A stretch of DNA of 64,000 bases, taken from positions 178,431 through 242,430 of the forward strand of contig JAYRYZ010000002.1 in the NCBI GenBank assembly GCA_041916775.1. The letters are read 5' to 3'. Source of the stretch: UBA2357 sp041916775. GTDB taxonomy: Bacteria > Pseudomonadota > Gammaproteobacteria > Burkholderiales > Rhodocyclaceae. Shown here one piece after another: positions 1-8,168 of this stretch. A model generated the notes under the pieces. The model had not been told where the DNA came from. It was given only the letters and a program-made list of their open reading frames with translations, and searched no databases. A program made the position numbers and the translations under genes. How positions within the stretch are numbered: position 1 is the first letter of the stretch; every line of letters begins with the position of its first letter.

Positions 1-318
1 GACGATCTTCTCGCGCGTCAGCGCTCCGCCTCCGCCCTTGATCATGCACATGCCGGCGTCGATCTCGTCCGCGCCGTCGATGTAGACCGGTAGATCCGTG
101 ACCTCGTTGAGGTCGATCACGGGGATGCCGTGCGCCTGCAGACGGCGTGTGCTCGCCTCCGAGCTGGAGACCGCACCGGTGATGCGGCTCTTGACCCCTG
201 CCAGCGCGTCGATGAAGTGGTTTACCGTGGAGCCTGTACCCACGCCCACGAGTCTGCCGGTCTCCACATAGTCGAGCGCCGCATATGCCGCGGCCTTTTT
301 GAGTTCGTCCTGGGTCAT
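1..318 (-). CDS. rpiA: Ribose-5-phosphate isomerase A, N-terminal part (cut by window edge)
   Basis: Interconverts ribose 5-phosphate and ribulose 5-phosphate in the cytosolic pentose phosphate pathway. The first 106 codons are visible and the 3' end lies outside the window. The start MTQDELKKAA matches the start of E. coli RpiA, and the phosphate-binding GVGTGSTV, the AVSSSEAST stretch, DGADEID and the lysine of MIKGGGGALTREK are all present. I chose the ATG at 318 because it gives the family N-terminus and has TGGA seven bases upstream; in-frame ATGs at 330 and 336 are possible. It lies 22 bp after moeA on the same strand and is probably cotranscribed with it. Confidence 0.93.
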   Translation of the reverse strand, partial: MTQDELKKAAAYAALDYVETGRLVGVGTGSTVNHFIDALAGVKSRITGAVSSSEASTRRLQAHGIPVIDLNEVTDLPVYIDGADEIDAGMCMIKGGGGALTREKIV

Positions 319-340
319 CCTGGTATCCATCGTCATAAGT

Positions 341-1573
341 TCAGATCAGCCCGTCGAAGGCCTGCACCTTCACCATGTCGCCCGCTGCCACGTCGCCCTG
401 TGCCTCGGTGAGCACGATGAAGCAGTTCGCATCCGACATGGACTTCAGCACGCCGGAACCCTGCGCCCCGGTCACCGCGACACTGCAGCCATCCGGCCCG
501 AAACGCAGGAGGCCGCGCAAGAATTCGCGTCGCCCGGGGCGCTTCGCGATCGCCGCCTCGGCCCGCGCGTCGAACAATGTCTCCGGCGGCAGCGGGCTGA
601 CACCCGCGATGGCGAGCAGCGCGTCCTTGACGAACTGGTAGAAGGTCACCAGCACCGCGACCGGGTTCCCCGGCAGTCCGAACATCCAGGCGTCGCCGAT
701 GCGGCCGAAGGCCATCGGGCGTCCCGGCTTGATGTCGATCTTCCAGAACATGACTTCGCCCAGGCGATCCATCAGGCCACGGATGAAGTCTGCCTCGCCG
801 ACCGACACGCCGCCGCTCGTCAGCACCACGTCGGCGTTCGCTGCGGCGTCGCGGAATGCGCGCTCGAGCGCTTCCGGCTTATCCTCGATCACACCCATGT
901 CGAGCAGTTCGCAGCCGAGGCGGGTGAGTGCAGCGAAGAGCGTGTAGCGATTGCTGTCGTACACCTGGCCTGGCCCCAGCGGCTGGCCGATGGTGGCGAT
1001 CTCGTCGCCGGTGGAGAAGAACGCCACGCGCAAGCGGCGGGTGACGCGCACCTCGGCGATGCCGAGCGAGGCGATGAGACCGATCTCCGCCGGTCCGCAC
1101 AGGGTACCCGCCGCCACGGCAACACCGCCACGCGCGAGATCCTCACCTGCACGGCGCAAGTTCTGCCCCGCCAGTTGTCCCGCCGGCAGCGTCACTATTT
1201 GGCCATCCAGGCGTGCGACCTCCTGCACGACGATGGTGTCGGCGCCGACCGGGATCTCTGCGCCGGTCATGATACGCACCGCTTGCCCTGCACCCACGAG
1301 GCCGGAGAATGGGCGGCCGGCGAACGCGCTGCCGACGACCTGGAGCCGTGTGTCGGCGTTATCGTTCAGGTCTGCGTGGCGCACCGCATAGCCATCCATC
1401 GCAGAGTTGTCGTGCGCGGGTACGTTGAACGGCGCGATCACCGGCGCGGCCAGGACGCGGCCGAGCGCGTCGCGCACCGGGGCGCTCTCCCAGCCGGAGA
1501 CCGGGGACAGTTGCGACAGGATCTGTGCGCGTGCCTCCGCCACGGTCAGGCTGGATTTCGGTTTCTGGTTCAT
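341..1573 (-). CDS. moeA: Molybdopterin molybdenumtransferase MoeA
   Basis: Inserts molybdate into adenylated molybdopterin to complete the molybdenum cofactor. The protein has 410 residues, the usual family length. Visible motifs are DNSAMDGYA (55-63), STGDE (187-191), TSGGVSVGEADF (252-263), KPGRPMAFG (282-290) and GLPGNPVA (299-306), which form the cofactor and metal binding cleft in this family. The ATG at 1573 is preceded by AAGGGGG eight bases upstream; an open frame continues further upstream but loses MoeA similarity. It is divergent from the DUF455 gene and followed by rpiA. Its likely local client is MsrP (27.3-28.3 kb). Confidence 0.96.
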   Translation of the reverse strand: MNQKPKSSLTVAEARAQILSQLSPVSGWESAPVRDALGRVLAAPVIAPFNVPAHDNSAMDGYAVRHADLNDNADTRLQVVGSAFAGRPFSGLVGAGQAVRIMTGAEIPVGADTIVVQEVARLDGQIVTLPAGQLAGQNLRRAGEDLARGGVAVAAGTLCGPAEIGLIASLGIAEVRVTRRLRVAFFSTGDEIATIGQPLGPGQVYDSNRYTLFAALTRLGCELLDMGVIEDKPEALERAFRDAAANADVVLTSGGVSVGEADFIRGLMDRLGEVMFWKIDIKPGRPMAFGRIGDAWMFGLPGNPVAVLVTFYQFVKDALLAIAGVSPLPPETLFDARAEAAIAKRPGRREFLRGLLRFGPDGCSVAVTGAQGSGVLKSMSDANCFIVLTEAQGDVAAGDMVKVQAFDGLI

Positions 1574-1675
1574 GGCGTGCCCCCTTGCTTGCCCGGTATC
1601 GATGTGCAGCCTCGGATTATCGCCGATCTGCAGGGTGTGCGGCCATGCGGCACGGCGCTGATAGAATCCGCGGCC

Positions 1676-2506
1676 ATGACGAACTCCATCCATCAGGCTG
1701 CTCTGGCAGCGCTCATGATGACCTGTGCCGATGAGAAGTGTGCGGCGGTCGACCGGCTGCTGGCGGGCTGGCGCTGCGGCACGCTTGTGGCTGAGCCCGG
1801 GGGCGACGTATGCGAACCGGTGCGGCAGCCGGGGCGGCCCGATCGACCCGCGCTGGTGCCGTATCGCGAGGTCCCCCGCCGCCGGGTAACGACCGCGGAG
1901 GGGCGGGCGGCGATGCTGCATGCGATCGTGCATATCGAGTTCAACGCGATCAACCTGGCGCTCGATTGCGTGCACCGCTTCCGCTCGCTGCCTGCGGGCT
2001 TTCACGCGGGCTGGCTGCAGGTCGCAGCCGAAGAGGCGCTGCATTTCGGCATGTTGCGCGAGCGCTTGCGGGCGACTGGCTTCGACTATGGTGACTTCGA
2101 CGCCCACGACGGCCTCTGGGACATGGCCTGCCGAACGGCGCACGATGCGATGCAGCGGATGGCGATGGTGCCACGTGTGCTGGAAGCGCGCGGTCTCGAT
2201 GCAACGCCCGTGATCATCGCCAAGCTCCGCGCGGTAGGCGACCAGGCCAGCATCCGAGTGCTGGAGCGCATCCTGCACGACGAGGTGGGGCACGTTGCGC
2301 TGGGTGACCACTGGTTTCGGCTGCTCTGTGAGGCGCGCGGACTGTTGCCCGAACCGACCTACCTCACCCTGCTCGAGACGTTTGGCGTGCCGATGCCACG
2401 CCCGCCACTCAACGAGGCTGCTCGGCGGGCCGCCGGTTTCGGGGAGGATGAGTTGAACAAGATGCGGCTTTCGGCATCCGGCGGATCGGCTCGTCCCGAG
2501 ACCTGA
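1676..2506 (+). CDS. DUF455 ferritin-like protein
   Basis: This 276-residue protein belongs to the DUF455 (PF04305) branch of ferritin-like four-helix proteins, some relatives of which bind a di-metal centre. Candidate ligands are H86 and E88 in HIEFNAI, E119/E120 and H123 in AAEEALHF, and E203 and H206 in ILHDEVGHVALGDHWF. The in-frame reading extends far upstream as antisense of moeA, but homology begins at the ATG at 1676. A TAGAAT hexamer at 1661-1666 would place transcription start within a few bases of this ATG, so the mRNA could be nearly leaderless; no good -35 is seen. The biological role is unknown to me; a tRNA hydroxylase-like activity is only a possibility. Confidence 0.85.
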   Translation: MTNSIHQAALAALMMTCADEKCAAVDRLLAGWRCGTLVAEPGGDVCEPVRQPGRPDRPALVPYREVPRRRVTTAEGRAAMLHAIVHIEFNAINLALDCVHRFRSLPAGFHAGWLQVAAEEALHFGMLRERLRATGFDYGDFDAHDGLWDMACRTAHDAMQRMAMVPRVLEARGLDATPVIIAKLRAVGDQASIRVLERILHDEVGHVALGDHWFRLLCEARGLLPEPTYLTLLETFGVPMPRPPLNEAARRAAGFGEDELNKMRLSASGGSARPET

Positions 2507-2621
2507 TACCGCTGGAGGCCGATGGCAAGGCGGATGGCCAGCGCGCTATCGGGACTGGGTGTTCAGGTTGCGAGAGGGGGTAGGGTGAAGGTTCGGCGAG
2601 AGGCGCGCGAAAGCAAAGGCG

Positions 2622-2647
2622 AAAAAAAGGGCGACACCTGGTCGCCC
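2622..2647 (-). terminator. Intrinsic terminator of the cytochrome c4 gene
   Basis: Read on the minus strand, the arms GGGCGAC and GTCGCCC (7 bp) enclose a 5-base loop and are followed by seven T. It begins about 20 bp after the cytochrome stop codon. Confidence 0.85.
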
Positions 2648-2668
2648 CTGGATGACTGCATTGCAGTG

Positions 2669-3295
2669 TCAGCGCAGTCCGGCGGCAAAGTCGGCCACTG
2701 CGCGCATCTCGGCGTCGGTCATCTTGAGCGCAATCATGCGCATCATCTGGTTGGGATCGTTGTGGCGACCACCGTCGCGGAAGGCCTGAAGCTGCGCCAG
2801 CGTGTATTCGGCGAACTGGCCGGAGATACGCGGGTATTGAGCGGGCAGGCCTTCGCCAGCCGGACCGTGACAGGCGGCACAGGCGGGAACACCCTTGTCC
2901 GCAATGCCGCCACGCCAGATCTTCTGCCCCGCGACCACCGTCGCCGCATTCACGGCCACACTGCCTTCCAGCTTCTGGGCGCCGAAGTAGTTCGCCAGCG
3001 CCTTCATGTCGGCCTCCTCGAGGCCAGCGACCATCGCGGTCATCACTGCGTTCTCGCGTGCGGGAGTCTTGCCGTCCCAGCTCTTGAACTCCTTCAGCTG
3101 CTTGAAGAGGTACTCGGGCACCTGACCTGCGATCTTGGGGTTGGCCGGCAGAGCGCTATTGCCGTCGGCATTGTGGCAGGCCGCGCACAGCGACTCCACG
3201 ATGGGTTTGGCGCGTGCCGCGTCGGCAGCCGGGTCTTGCGCATGGAGGCTGCCTGCAACCAGCAGCAAGGAAAGCAGCAGGGAACGCTTGGTCAT
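2669..3295 (-). CDS. Di-haem cytochrome c4-type protein
   Basis: Periplasmic electron-transfer protein, probably donating electrons to a terminal oxidase. Its 208 residues start with a signal peptide (about residues 1-19, ending LHA), followed by two cytochrome c domains with haem sites C37-AA-C40-H41 and C138-AA-C141-H142. Methionines in VMTAM and MMRMIALKM are candidate axial ligands. Length and tandem-domain layout fit cytochrome c4. I start at the ATG at 3295 because the signal peptide begins there; the open frame upstream is antisense of yihA. It is monocistronic, with a terminator directly downstream, and divergent from yihA. Confidence 0.93.
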   Translation of the reverse strand: MTKRSLLLSLLLVAGSLHAQDPAADAARAKPIVESLCAACHNADGNSALPANPKIAGQVPEYLFKQLKEFKSWDGKTPARENAVMTAMVAGLEEADMKALANYFGAQKLEGSVAVNAATVVAGQKIWRGGIADKGVPACAACHGPAGEGLPAQYPRISGQFAEYTLAQLQAFRDGGRHNDPNQMMRMIALKMTDAEMRAVADFAAGLR

Positions 3296-3415
3296 GGTGT
3301 CCTCAGAAAGCCGTGAGCGATAATCACAAACGCGGTATTCTATATCAACAACCTGCATTTGCGCGACGCAATCGGGGTTTTCCCAAGCCCGAGATGCGCG
3401 CCTGTCAAAGACTTC

Positions 3416-4042
3416 ATGCCCATCTTCCGCAACGCCCAGTTTGAAATCTCGGTAGCCAAGCCTTCCGGTCTGCCACCCTCTGTAGCAAGGGAGATCGCCT
3501 TTGCAGGCCGCTCGAATGCCGGCAAGTCCAGCGCGATCAACACGCTGGCGGGGCATACGCGGCTTGCGTTCGTCTCCAAGACGCCAGGCCGAACCCAGCT
3601 GATCAACTTCTTCCGCCTCAACTGCGGTGCCGCGCTCGTGGATCTGCCCGGCTATGGCTATGCCAAGGTGCCGGAGAACGTGCGACGCGAATGGGTACGT
3701 CTCCTCGAGGTCTATCTGACCCGGCGCGAGAACCTCGTTGGCCTGGTTCTGATCATGGATTCGCGCCACCCGTTGAAGCCGCTCGATGTACAGATGATCG
3801 ACTGGTTTGCGCCGTCGGGGCGTCCCATCCACATCCTGCTGACGAAGAGCGACAAGCTCTCGCGCAATCAGGCCTCGGCGGCACTTGCCCTCGTGCGGCG
3901 GGAGCTTGCGAAGTACGGCGCCGGGGTGACGGTGCAGCTCTTCTCCAGCCTCAGCAAGACCGGCACCGAGGAGGTCGAGCGTGTCGTCGCGAGCTGGTTG
4001 GGTCTCGCGGACGGCGCTGCCCCGGTTCCTGAAGCGCACTGA
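3416..4042 (+). CDS. yihA: Ribosome-biogenesis GTPase YihA/YsxC (EngB)
   Basis: TRAFAC-class GTPase needed for late assembly of the large ribosomal subunit. The 208-residue protein has the P-loop GRSNAGKSS (31-39), the G2 threonine in TPGRTQ, G3 DLPG (76-79) and G4 TKSD (143-146). I chose the ATG at 3416 because MPIFRNAQFEISV resembles family N-termini; an in-frame TTG at 3359 would add 19 residues without homology. The gap after the stop holds terminators pointing the opposite way, so readthrough toward hemB is possible. Confidence 0.95.
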   Translation: MPIFRNAQFEISVAKPSGLPPSVAREIAFAGRSNAGKSSAINTLAGHTRLAFVSKTPGRTQLINFFRLNCGAALVDLPGYGYAKVPENVRREWVRLLEVYLTRRENLVGLVLIMDSRHPLKPLDVQMIDWFAPSGRPIHILLTKSDKLSRNQASAALALVRRELAKYGAGVTVQLFSSLSKTGTEEVERVVASWLGLADGAAPVPEAH

Positions 4043-4074
4043 AAAAAATGCCCCGGACCAAACTGGCCAGGGGC
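4042..4074 (-). terminator. Second of two tandem minus-strand terminators
   Basis: On the minus strand the outer arms GCCCC and GGGGC (4074-4070 with 4054-4050), extended by an imperfect inner stem, are followed by A and seven T. It overlaps the end of the yihA stop codon on the other strand. With its neighbour it forms a double stop for a transcript moving toward yihA. Confidence 0.6.
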
Positions 4075-4111
4075 AAAAAAAAGCCCCGGGCCAAAGGGGA
4101 AAAGCCCGGGG
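4075..4111 (-). terminator. First of two tandem minus-strand terminators
   Basis: On the minus strand the arms CCCCGGGC and GCCCGGGG pair perfectly (8 bp) around a 12-base pyrimidine-rich loop (TTTTCCCCTTTG) and are followed by C and eight T. No minus-strand protein gene lies upstream, which points to an RNA gene (see the ncRNA entry). Confidence 0.75.
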
Positions 4112-4210
4112 TCGATATGCCTGGTTAGGGCAACCCGCTCAGGGAGGGAAAGCGGGGGGCAGCGAGGCTGTCCAATCGCTCAGATGGCGCGGGGGCGCGA
4201 TTGGTTCCCG
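4075..4210 (-). ncRNA. Candidate structured small RNA with C-rich loops (antisense side of the yihA-hemB gap)
   Basis: Read on the minus strand, three hairpins follow one another. CCAATCGC pairs with GCGATTGG (4204-4197 with 4179-4172) around a C-rich loop. CCCGCT pairs with AGCGGG (4156-4151 with 4139-4134) around TTCCCTCCCTG. The last is the intrinsic terminator with loop TTTTCCCCTTTG. Exposed C-rich loops that pair with G-rich ribosome binding sites are a known feature of several bacterial sRNAs. The 5' end is uncertain: I find no convincing -10/-35 pair between 4210 and 4287. It could instead be a structured antisense leader or a bidirectional insulator. Confidence 0.4.
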
Positions 4211-4287
4211 ACCGTCGCGAATCAACCTGTATCTGTTTGCAACATCAGACCTCCAGCTTCACTGGCTTTACTGCGATAGGATCCAAC

Positions 4288-5304
4288 ATGAGACCAACCG
4301 GACAATTCCCGGCGACACGCATGCGGCGGATGCGCCGCGACGACTTCTCGCGCAGGCTGATGCGCGAGAACCGCCTCTCGAGCGACGACCTGATCTACCC
4401 GGTGTTCGTCCTCGAGGGCGCGGGCCGTACCGAGGCGGTGGCATCCATGCCCGGCGTCGAGCGCCTGTCGCTCGACCGACTTCTGCCCTTGGCTGAAGAG
4501 GCGCTTTCCCTTGGCGTGCCCGCCCTGGCGTTATTCCCCGTGATCGACACCGACGGCAAGACGCCCGGTGCCGAGGAAGCTTGGAATCCCGACGGCCTGG
4601 TGCCGCGCACCGTGCAGGCGCTGAAGGCCCGCTTCCCCGAGCTCGGCGTGATCACCGACGTGGCGCTCGACCCATACACCAGCCATGGGCAGGATGGCCT
4701 GATCGATCCTGACGATCCGCGTGCCTACGTAATGAACGACGAGACCCTGGCAGCGCTCGCGCGCCAGGCGCTGTGCCATGCGCAGGCGGGGGCCGACGTC
4801 GTGGCGCCTTCCGACATGATGGACGGTCGGGTGGGACGCATCCGCGAGGCGCTGGATGGCTCAGGCCATATCCATACCCGCATTCTTGCGTATTCGGCCA
4901 AGTACGCTTCAAGCTTTTACGGTCCGTTCCGTGATGCGGTCGGATCTGCGGGAAATCTGGGCAAGGGTAACAAGAGCACCTACCAGATGGATCCGGCCAA
5001 CAGCGACGAGGCACTGCGCGAGGTCGAGCTCGATATCGCCGAGGGCGCCGACATGTTCATGATCAAGCCCGGGATGCCCTATCTCGACATCGTGCGCCGC
5101 GTGAAGGCCGAACTGCAGGTGCCGACCTATGTGTATCAGGTGAGCGGCGAGTACGCGATGCTGAAGGCGGCCATCGCCAACGGCTGGCTCGCCGAGAGGG
5201 CCTGCGTGCTGGAGGCGCTGACGGCCTTCAAGCGCGCCGGCGCCGACGGCATCCTCACCTATTTTGCGCTCGACGCGGCGCGCTGGCTCAAGGCCGGCGG
5301 TTGA
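4288..5304 (+). CDS. hemB: Porphobilinogen synthase (5-aminolevulinate dehydratase)
   Basis: Condenses two 5-aminolevulinate molecules to porphobilinogen in tetrapyrrole synthesis. The 338-residue protein has both catalytic lysines, K205 in SAKYASSF and K260 in FMIKPGMPYL. The metal-site region reads DVALDPYTSHGQDG, with D124, D128 and D136 where zinc enzymes carry cysteines, which marks the magnesium-responsive type found in Pseudomonas. AGGA lies seven bases before the ATG at 4288. The gene is monocistronic, with converging genes after it. Confidence 0.96.
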   Translation: MRPTGQFPATRMRRMRRDDFSRRLMRENRLSSDDLIYPVFVLEGAGRTEAVASMPGVERLSLDRLLPLAEEALSLGVPALALFPVIDTDGKTPGAEEAWNPDGLVPRTVQALKARFPELGVITDVALDPYTSHGQDGLIDPDDPRAYVMNDETLAALARQALCHAQAGADVVAPSDMMDGRVGRIREALDGSGHIHTRILAYSAKYASSFYGPFRDAVGSAGNLGKGNKSTYQMDPANSDEALREVELDIAEGADMFMIKPGMPYLDIVRRVKAELQVPTYVYQVSGEYAMLKAAIANGWLAERACVLEALTAFKRAGADGILTYFALDAARWLKAGG

Positions 5305-5331
5305 GCGCCGGCACGGGCTGTCCGAGCGCCT

Positions 5332-5973
5332 TCAGGCCCCGAGGCGCGCAGCGGCCCGGCGCAGGTCCAGCACGTTGTCGATACGCATATCGACGAACGC
5401 TGTCTGATTGCAGCCCTTGCCGACCAGCACCGTACGCATCCCGAGGCGCTTGGCGGTGCGCAGGTTGTCCGCGGAGTCTTCCACCAGGATGCAGCGGCGC
5501 GGCGACAGGCGTTCGCGCGCGATCAGCGTGCGGAAAGCCTTGACCGCGGGTTTGGGGTGAAAGTCGAGTTGTTCGATGCCGTAGCTTGCGTCGAAATGAC
5601 GGCGCACCCCCATCACGTCGAGCACAGCATCGACATAGCGCTTGGGGCCGTTCGAGACCACCAGCTTGCGTCCTGGCAGGCGCCGAAGCATCGCGTCGAG
5701 CGCATGGTCGAACACGGTGATGCGGTGCAGTTGGTCGAAGCGGTGGGTTTCGGCGAGGAAGTGGTGCGGATCGGTGCCGTGGTGGCGAACGAGGCCGAGA
5801 AGCGTCGCGCCGTAACGATGCCAGTAATGCACGCGCAACCGGTTGGCTTCGTCGTGACCTAGAGCCAGATGTTGCTCCAGATAGGCGGTCATCGCCCGGT
5901 TGATGTGCGGGAAGATGTGCGCACTGGCGTTGTGCAGGGTGTTGTCGAGGTCGAACAGCCAGGTCGGCGTCAT
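5332..5973 (-). CDS. HAD-family hydrolase, pyrimidine 5'-nucleotidase-like
   Basis: Cytosolic haloacid dehalogenase-fold phosphatase of 213 residues. Motif I is DLDNTL (8-13), with the nucleophile and acid aspartates. Motif II is VVSNGP, the motif III lysine lies in FHPKP, and motif IV is VEDSADN. The helical cap and overall pattern resemble the SDT1/PHM8 pyrimidine 5'-nucleotidase group; the substrate is inferred. Its ATG overlaps the stop codon of the upstream methyltransferase by 3 bp, so the two are translationally coupled. Converges on hemB. Confidence 0.88.
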   Translation of the reverse strand: MTPTWLFDLDNTLHNASAHIFPHINRAMTAYLEQHLALGHDEANRLRVHYWHRYGATLLGLVRHHGTDPHHFLAETHRFDQLHRITVFDHALDAMLRRLPGRKLVVSNGPKRYVDAVLDVMGVRRHFDASYGIEQLDFHPKPAVKAFRTLIARERLSPRRCILVEDSADNLRTAKRLGMRTVLVGKGCNQTAFVDMRIDNVLDLRRAAARLGA

Positions 5974-6905
5974 CGCGCGCCTCCGCCGCCAGCGCGCGGC
6001 TTGAACTGGATGACCGCACGGCCGTCGCCGGTTGTCTTGGGCGCAGTCTTCCATGCGTGGCCCTGCACGACCTCGAAGGTGGTCGGCAGCCGCCCGTTGC
6101 GGAACTGCGCCTGCAGACGCTCGCGCATGCGCTGCCATGTCTGCCGGCCGGTGAGCCCGCGAGGCCGTGCAATGCTGGCGTTGTTCCATGCAGAGCGGCG
6201 CAGGTCGTCGAGCAGGGTGTCGATGTCGGGGTAGGTGAGGGTGATGACCTCCATGTCCATCACCGGGTCGCCGAAACCCGTGCGCACCAGCACGTCCCCG
6301 ATGTCGTGCATGTCGATGAAGCGGTGTACCCGCCGCCCGGCCGCGTCGTCGAAGGCGTGGCGCAACTCCTTGAGGGTGTCCGGCCCCAAGGTCGAGAACA
6401 TCAGCATCCCGTCCACCGCCAGGATGCGGTGCAGCTCCGCGAGTGCCGGTTGCGGGTCGGAGAGCCAGTTCAGGGTAAGGTTGGACCACGCCATGTCCAC
6501 GCTCGCGCGCGCAAGAGGCAATGTATGTGCATGTGCCGCGATCGCGAGTGGCTGTGCCGGATCTCTCGCGCGTCCGAGCAGGCGTTTGAGAAGGCCGCCC
6601 CGGGGACGTGCGAGGCTCAGGCGCGATGTTGCGAAATCCACGCCCACGCGAAGTGCTTGCGGGTAGCGCTCGCCAAGCACGGCCAGGTCGGCGCCGTCGC
6701 CACAGCCGACATCCGCGATCACGGCGGGGGTGATGCGGATGTAGTCGAGGCGCTCCGCCATGCGGCGAGCGACCTCGCGCTCCAGCAGGGCGAGCGGACG
6801 TTCGCCGCTGATCGCGTCGAAGCGACGCCGGGCAAGGCGCGTGTCGATCGCGAATGCCTCACCGGTAGCCGTCGCAGGGCGGTGCTGATCCGCAGGCGTT
6901 GTCAT
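5970..6905 (-). CDS. bioC: BioC-like SAM-dependent methyltransferase
   Basis: Class I methyltransferase of 311 residues. The SAM-binding motif I is VIADVGCGDGADL near residue 65, followed by GVDFATSRL and the post-motif MAWSNLTLNWLSDP, characteristic of the BioC family. BioC methylates malonyl-ACP to start pimelate synthesis for biotin. The long C-terminal part (GLTGRQTWQRMRERL, then FEVVQGHAWK) also fits that group. No other bio gene is adjacent, so function rests on family resemblance. The ATG at 6905 was chosen because longer forms are antisense to comF. Overlaps the next gene. Confidence 0.82.
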   Translation of the reverse strand: MTTPADQHRPATATGEAFAIDTRLARRRFDAISGERPLALLEREVARRMAERLDYIRITPAVIADVGCGDGADLAVLGERYPQALRVGVDFATSRLSLARPRGGLLKRLLGRARDPAQPLAIAAHAHTLPLARASVDMAWSNLTLNWLSDPQPALAELHRILAVDGMLMFSTLGPDTLKELRHAFDDAAGRRVHRFIDMHDIGDVLVRTGFGDPVMDMEVITLTYPDIDTLLDDLRRSAWNNASIARPRGLTGRQTWQRMRERLQAQFRNGRLPTTFEVVQGHAWKTAPKTTGDGRAVIQFKPRAGGGGAR

Positions 6906-6925
6906 TGGGGATAATCCGGGTTGTA

Positions 6926-7678
6926 ATGCTGGATTGGGACGGGCATGTTCGGTCATCGGGTCAAATCTTGTCAAACGCAACTCAGTCATTGCGCGCGCTG
7001 CTAGGGCATGTCGTCGATCTCGTGGTTCCGCGGATATGTTTCGCCTGCGGCCAGACATCCTCCGAGGCCGGGCTGTGTTCCGCCTGTCGTGCGGATTTGC
7101 CGGCGCCTCGACTGCGTTGTCCGGTCTGTGCAATCCCGACACCGCAAGGGCTGGCTTGCGGGCCGTGTGTGCAGCACCCGCCGGCGTTCGAAGCAAGTTT
7201 CGCTGCCTTCGACTATGCGTTCCCGGTCGACCGCATGGTGCAGGCACTCAAGTACCAGCATCAGTTCTCGGTGGTGCCGTTTCTTGCCGCGTCGCTTGTC
7301 GGGCTGGCGCCGGACGAGCGGCCCGATGTTCTCCTGCCGATGCCCTTGCATGTGCAAAGGCTGGCGCAACGCGGATACAACCAGGCGGTCGAGATCGCTC
7401 GGCCGCTCGCGCGAGCTTGGCAGATGGGCTTGGCGCTCTCTTTGGCCGCTCGTGTGCGCGACGTGGCGCCACAGGCAGCGCTCTCGTCAGCGGAGCGGCG
7501 CCGCAACATGCGGGGTGTATTCGCGGTGAGTGATCGCCTGGATGGCGCGAGCATCGTCGTCGTCGACGATGTGATGACCACTGGCGCGAGCTTGCAGGCA
7601 CTTGCCGAAGCGCTCAAGGAGCGGGGCGCGCGCCGGGTGGTCAACCTTGTCGTGGCACGTACGCCGGAGCCCCGCTGA
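6926..7678 (+). CDS. comF: ComF-family phosphoribosyltransferase-like protein
   Basis: A 250-residue ComF/GntX protein. Paired CxxC motifs near the N-terminus (CFAC, CSAC, CPVC, CGPC) form a double zinc ribbon, followed by a phosphoribosyltransferase domain with the PRPP motif IVVVDDVMTTGAS near residue 210 and the RGYNQA signature near 150. ComF acts in DNA uptake in competent bacteria, and GntX in growth on gluconate; here the role is unproven. Starts 20 bp from the divergent bioC start and is followed 1 bp later by trmL, probably one operon. Confidence 0.9.
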   Translation: MLDWDGHVRSSGQILSNATQSLRALLGHVVDLVVPRICFACGQTSSEAGLCSACRADLPAPRLRCPVCAIPTPQGLACGPCVQHPPAFEASFAAFDYAFPVDRMVQALKYQHQFSVVPFLAASLVGLAPDERPDVLLPMPLHVQRLAQRGYNQAVEIARPLARAWQMGLALSLAARVRDVAPQAALSSAERRRNMRGVFAVSDRLDGASIVVVDDVMTTGASLQALAEALKERGARRVVNLVVARTPEPR

Positions 7679-7679
7679 C

Positions 7680-8144
7680 ATGTTCAACATCATTCTGCTT
7701 CATCCGGAGATCCCGCCGAACACAGGGAACTCCATACGGCTTGCGGCCAACACGGGAGTGCGCTTGCATCTTGTGAGGCCATTGGGATTCGACCTCAGCG
7801 ATCGCCACCTTGCGCGCGCCGGGCTCGACTATCACGATCTCGCTCATGTCCAGGTGCACGATGACCTGGCGGCGTGCCTGACGGCCATCGGGCCGACCCG
7901 GTTGTTCGCATTCAGTACGCGCGGCTTGCAGCGTTACGACGAAGTGGGTTTCGTGGCGGGTGACAGCTTCCTGTTCGGCCCGGAAACGCGTGGCCTGCCG
8001 TCGGAACTGCTCGCCGATCTGCCGCTTGGACAGGTGCTGCGGGTGCCGATGCGGCCGTCCAATCGCAGCCTGAATCTTTCCAATACCGTGGCGCGGGTGG
8101 TCTACGAAGCCTGGCGGCAGAGTGGTTTCGAGGGCGGCGCCTGA
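7680..8144 (+). CDS. trmL: tRNA (cytidine/uridine-34 2'-O)-methyltransferase TrmL
   Basis: SPOUT-class methyltransferase that 2'-O-methylates the wobble base of tRNA-Leu isoacceptors. The 154 residues match the short, single-domain TrmL/YibK length. Motifs are HPEIPPNTGNSIRLAANTG near the start, LFGPETRGLP in the middle, and PMRPSNRSLNLSNTVARVVYE, which forms the trefoil-knot SAM site. The ATG begins one base after the comF stop codon. Confidence 0.95.
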   Translation: MFNIILLHPEIPPNTGNSIRLAANTGVRLHLVRPLGFDLSDRHLARAGLDYHDLAHVQVHDDLAACLTAIGPTRLFAFSTRGLQRYDEVGFVAGDSFLFGPETRGLPSELLADLPLGQVLRVPMRPSNRSLNLSNTVARVVYEAWRQSGFEGGA

Positions 8145-8168
8145 CCGCGCCACCGCGCCCGACGAGGG

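Noticed and set aside
4043..4111. Terminator of yihA
   Set aside because: The T-tracts required for termination are on the minus strand; read on plus, the hairpins are followed by A-runs or mixed sequence.
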